The position numbers and the translations under genes were made by a program. Below are positions 61,934 through 64,000 of a DNA stretch of 64,000 bases, in pieces. A model generated the notes under the pieces. The model was not told where the DNA came from, did not search any database, and saw only the letters and a program-made list of their open reading frames with translations. The first letter of the stretch is position 1. Each line of letters opens with the position of its first letter. Origin of the DNA: Vibrio gazogenes (GTDB lineage: Bacteria; Pseudomonadota; Gammaproteobacteria; Enterobacterales; Vibrionaceae); assembly GCF_002196515.1 (NCBI RefSeq), contig NZ_CP018836.1:1116001-1180000 (forward strand), written 5' to 3'.

Positions 61934-63295
61934 ATGCGCGACATTCTGTTCAAAAAATGGACAGTGATTGGTTTTCTTGTCTTACTTGCCTGTATTTTGA
62001 TGGTGTTGGTTGAATTTATTTTCCAGCGTCACCAAGAGGTGATGCGTCAAGAAATTCAAAGTAGGACAACAGAGGAACTTTCCATTATTCGATTTAAGCT
62101 GGAAGCAACGATTCTGGCCGATATTTATGTGGCGAAAAGTTTGTCAACGTTGACGACTGTGAATGCCAGTACCGTTGCAGAAAGTTGGGAAAAAGTCTCG
62201 CAGCGTATTATGGAGCAAGGGAAATACATTCGATCATTGAGTCTTGCCCCCAATGATATTATTGAGTATGTCTACCCGTTGAAAGGAAACCAAAAAGTCG
62301 TCGGGCTGGATTTTCGGACAATGCCTGAACAGTGGAAAACGGTTAAACAAGCGCATGAATTAAAAGAAATTTTTATTGCAGGTCCGATTGAGAGAGGGGC
62401 GGGGAAGCAGGTCATTATTGCGCGCTGTCCGGTTTTTCTTGACCCGCCATACAATCAATTTTACTGGGGGGTGATCAGTGTCGATATTGATATTGATAGT
62501 TTGCTTCAGTCCCTTAAGGTTGATGAAGTTCTGCCCGGCTATGATATTGCAATTCGAGGGAAAGACAGTTCGGGAGAGCTGGGTCCTGTGTTCTGGGGAG
62601 AACCAGATGTTTTCCAACATGCGTTTGCTCAAGAGATGATCTATTTTCCGCATGGCTCCTGGAGAATTGCAATTGCAGAGCAGGACAACGTTAATATTCT
62701 TGATCAAGTACCTTGGTTTCAGACCAATATTGTGCGTGTGATTGGCTATCTGTTACTGATATTTCTTATTGCTTCTTTTCTGGTGATTTATCGTCTTTAC
62801 GATAAATCGAATCGTCTTTCTCTCTATGATGAACTGACTCATCTACCGAATCGCCGTTATTTTATGAGTGAACTGAATCGATATTTCGAGCGAGAAAAAC
62901 GCGCCAAACAACCGATGGGTTTTGCCTTACTGTGTATCGATGTGAATAAATTTAAGACAATCAATGACACCCATGGACATAATGTTGGGGATCAGGTGTT
63001 GGTGGAGTGTGCCCGACGGATTGAAAATGCGATTCGGGACAACGATTGTGCGGCACGGATTGGCGGTGACGAATTTTTAGTCTTGTTGAAAGGCGGCGAA
63101 AAAGGGGAAGACTTACGGAAAATTATGGATCGAGTGCGTCATGCGGTTGGTGTCACCCCAGTGATTTGTGGTGAGCTTGCGATTCCGGTTGGTATTAGTG
63201 TCGGGTATACACGCTACAGCCCAGAAATGCAGAGCGTTAACGAGATGATCCATCATGCTGATAATGAAATGTATGATGAAAAATCTTCGTCCTGA
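61934..63295 (+). CDS. Diguanylate cyclase with CHASE sensor domain
   Basis: The 453-residue protein has a first membrane helix (about 11-31), a periplasmic CHASE-type domain (IRSLSLAPNDIIEYVYPLKGNQKVVGLDFR near 95-125), a second helix (about 265-285) and a C-terminal GGDEF domain (residues about 298-450) with YDELTHLPNRRYFMSEL and the intact active site RIGGDEFLVLLKGG. It should make c-di-GMP from GTP. There is no RxxD inhibitory site directly before the signature (NDCAARIGGDEF). GAGAGGAG precedes the ATG. The ligand is unknown. Confidence 0.93.
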   Translation: MRDILFKKWTVIGFLVLLACILMVLVEFIFQRHQEVMRQEIQSRTTEELSIIRFKLEATILADIYVAKSLSTLTTVNASTVAESWEKVSQRIMEQGKYIRSLSLAPNDIIEYVYPLKGNQKVVGLDFRTMPEQWKTVKQAHELKEIFIAGPIERGAGKQVIIARCPVFLDPPYNQFYWGVISVDIDIDSLLQSLKVDEVLPGYDIAIRGKDSSGELGPVFWGEPDVFQHAFAQEMIYFPHGSWRIAIAEQDNVNILDQVPWFQTNIVRVIGYLLLIFLIASFLVIYRLYDKSNRLSLYDELTHLPNRRYFMSELNRYFEREKRAKQPMGFALLCIDVNKFKTINDTHGHNVGDQVLVECARRIENAIRDNDCAARIGGDEFLVLLKGGEKGEDLRKIMDRVRHAVGVTPVICGELAIPVGISVGYTRYSPEMQSVNEMIHHADNEMYDEKSSS

Positions 63296-63337
63296 GTTCC
63301 TGTGAATCCCAGACTCATCGACAGAGCCCCGACAGTG

Positions 63338-64000
63338 TTATTGATCCGTCGCGATAATATTGTCGGGTGACGTGTTGTAGCAACTCGGCTTCCGGGGACA
63401 GACACTACCTCTGGGACAGATTAACCGGGCATCGTTGATGATGCCGCGTTCTATCCATTTGATATTGAGTATTTTTGCCAGTGTTGTCAGTTCATTCTGA
63501 ATCGCTGGCGGTATCGCTGACATCCCGCCGTTTCTGACACAGGATTCTTTCAGTTCCATCGCCATTTGCTGGGCATCACCTCCCTGAGCATTGATCGCCG
63601 GATTCAAATCAATGCCGGCACATAACACCCGATTATTCCCCGCAGGATCGACAAGATTCAGCGATTCACAACAGTAGATTCTGGGTTCATCTCCGACATT
63701 GAGCAGTGAAATTTGAGCGGAGCTGGATGACTGTGGATGTTTCAGTTGCCGAAAGACAGCCCAGTGTTGGCAGGGATCGTTGACTGTCCTCATATTGCCC
63801 CAGGGGAGTGGAATCCCGTTGCCACGATAGACGGCTTTGAGCTTCCCTTCGCCATAGGCATCAAAGTAATGCCAGTAAGGATAAGGGGAGACCACAGTCA
63901 TTCTGCGCATGGCAACGGATGGGGACACCCCGACTTTCTGATGGACGCTGATTTCATAACCGTTGCGATCCAGCAGTTGCCGGAATGGGACTTTCGGACA
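63338..64000 (-). CDS. DUF3612 regulator, C-terminal part (cut by window end)
   Basis: The frame is open to the right edge and covers 220 residues; the GTG at 63928 is internal. It begins CPKVPFRQLLDRNGYEISVHQKVGVSPSVAMRRM and includes SPYPYWHYFDAYGEGKLKAVYRGNGIPLPWGNMR, VLCAGIDLNPAINAQGGDA and a Cys-rich end (ICPRGSVCPRKPSCYN). This matches the C-terminal part of DUF3612 proteins, which carry an N-terminal XRE-type HTH and an ImmA/IrrE-like middle and are taken to be metabolic regulators in vibrios. The N-terminal HTH lies outside the window. Confidence 0.85.
   Translation of the reverse strand, partial: CPKVPFRQLLDRNGYEISVHQKVGVSPSVAMRRMTVVSPYPYWHYFDAYGEGKLKAVYRGNGIPLPWGNMRTVNDPCQHWAVFRQLKHPQSSSSAQISLLNVGDEPRIYCCESLNLVDPAGNNRVLCAGIDLNPAINAQGGDAQQMAMELKESCVRNGGMSAIPPAIQNELTTLAKILNIKWIERGIINDARLICPRGSVCPRKPSCYNTSPDNIIATDQ

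Noticed and set aside
63391..63420. GGGGACAGACAC near the end of the DUF3612 gene
   Set aside because: On the minus strand it encodes the Cys-Pro pairs of the family's C-terminal motif, so the match to the repeat motif is coincidental.

Overview
The window comes from a member of the Vibrionaceae, most likely a Vibrio. The strongest evidence is a Qrr small RNA with its sigma-54 promoter and LuxO boxes, found only in this family. An ectABC-ask ectoine operon, a thermostable hemolysin gene, DUF2850, DUF3541 and DUF3612 family proteins and an orphan VgrG island agree with this. I saw no rRNA, tRNA or CRISPR array. Most of the window is compact chromosome. The clearest accessory segment is the AT-rich stretch from about 10.3 to 16.2 kb.

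Layout. 1-2983: two tandem paralogous sensor histidine kinases, the first cut by the window edge. 3344-4161: a HopJ-family protein and a DUF1289 protein. 4357-16104: an orphan type VI secretion island with vgrG, a DUF4123-type adaptor, a 1211-residue LysM-tipped effector, and an array of five exported Sel1-repeat proteins plus a broken sixth copy. The array is the likely immunity set. 16341-18737: a small unknown gene and mntH-mntR with a candidate operator. 18900-23778: RidA, an AraC regulator, a GPH-type sugar transporter and a GH127 beta-L-arabinofuranosidase. 23934-26186: an SgrR-type regulator and a divergent 59-residue gene.

26429-29265: the folate-independent methionine synthase pair mesD/mesX with a divergent Lrp-type regulator. 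29278-34768: a LysR regulator, an EamA transporter, an unknown 384-residue protein and a lipoprotein alkaline phosphatase. 34964-36259: a DUF3299 protein and a methyltransferase. 36428-42886: a tight cluster of thermostable hemolysin, AMP-dependent acyl ligase, heme-oxygenase-like diiron enzyme, TPR protein, two-component pair and SDR, which looks like a regulated pathway for a small lipid-derived metabolite. 43079-43684: a membrane protein.

44194-45732: an acetoacetyl-CoA synthetase homologue whose nucleotide-binding motifs are ruined. 45954-46178: the qrr locus. 46435-50276: ectoine biosynthesis. 50965-57515: periplasmic asparaginase, a solitary Cache-type protein, a chemoreceptor, a pirin, a DUF2850 protein and an MscS channel. 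57795-64000: a small CorC_HlyC-like protein, pncB with divergent nrtR, a DUF3541 protein, a CHASE-GGDEF diguanylate cyclase and the C-terminal end of a DUF3612 regulator.

How they work together. Several units pair a regulator with its target: mntR/mntH, nrtR/pncB, AraC/GH127 locus, Lrp/mesXD, and the two-component pair inside the hemolysin cluster. The qrr gene puts a quorum-sensing output next to the osmoprotectant operon. All assignments come from reading sequence and remembered family features; no database search was run.
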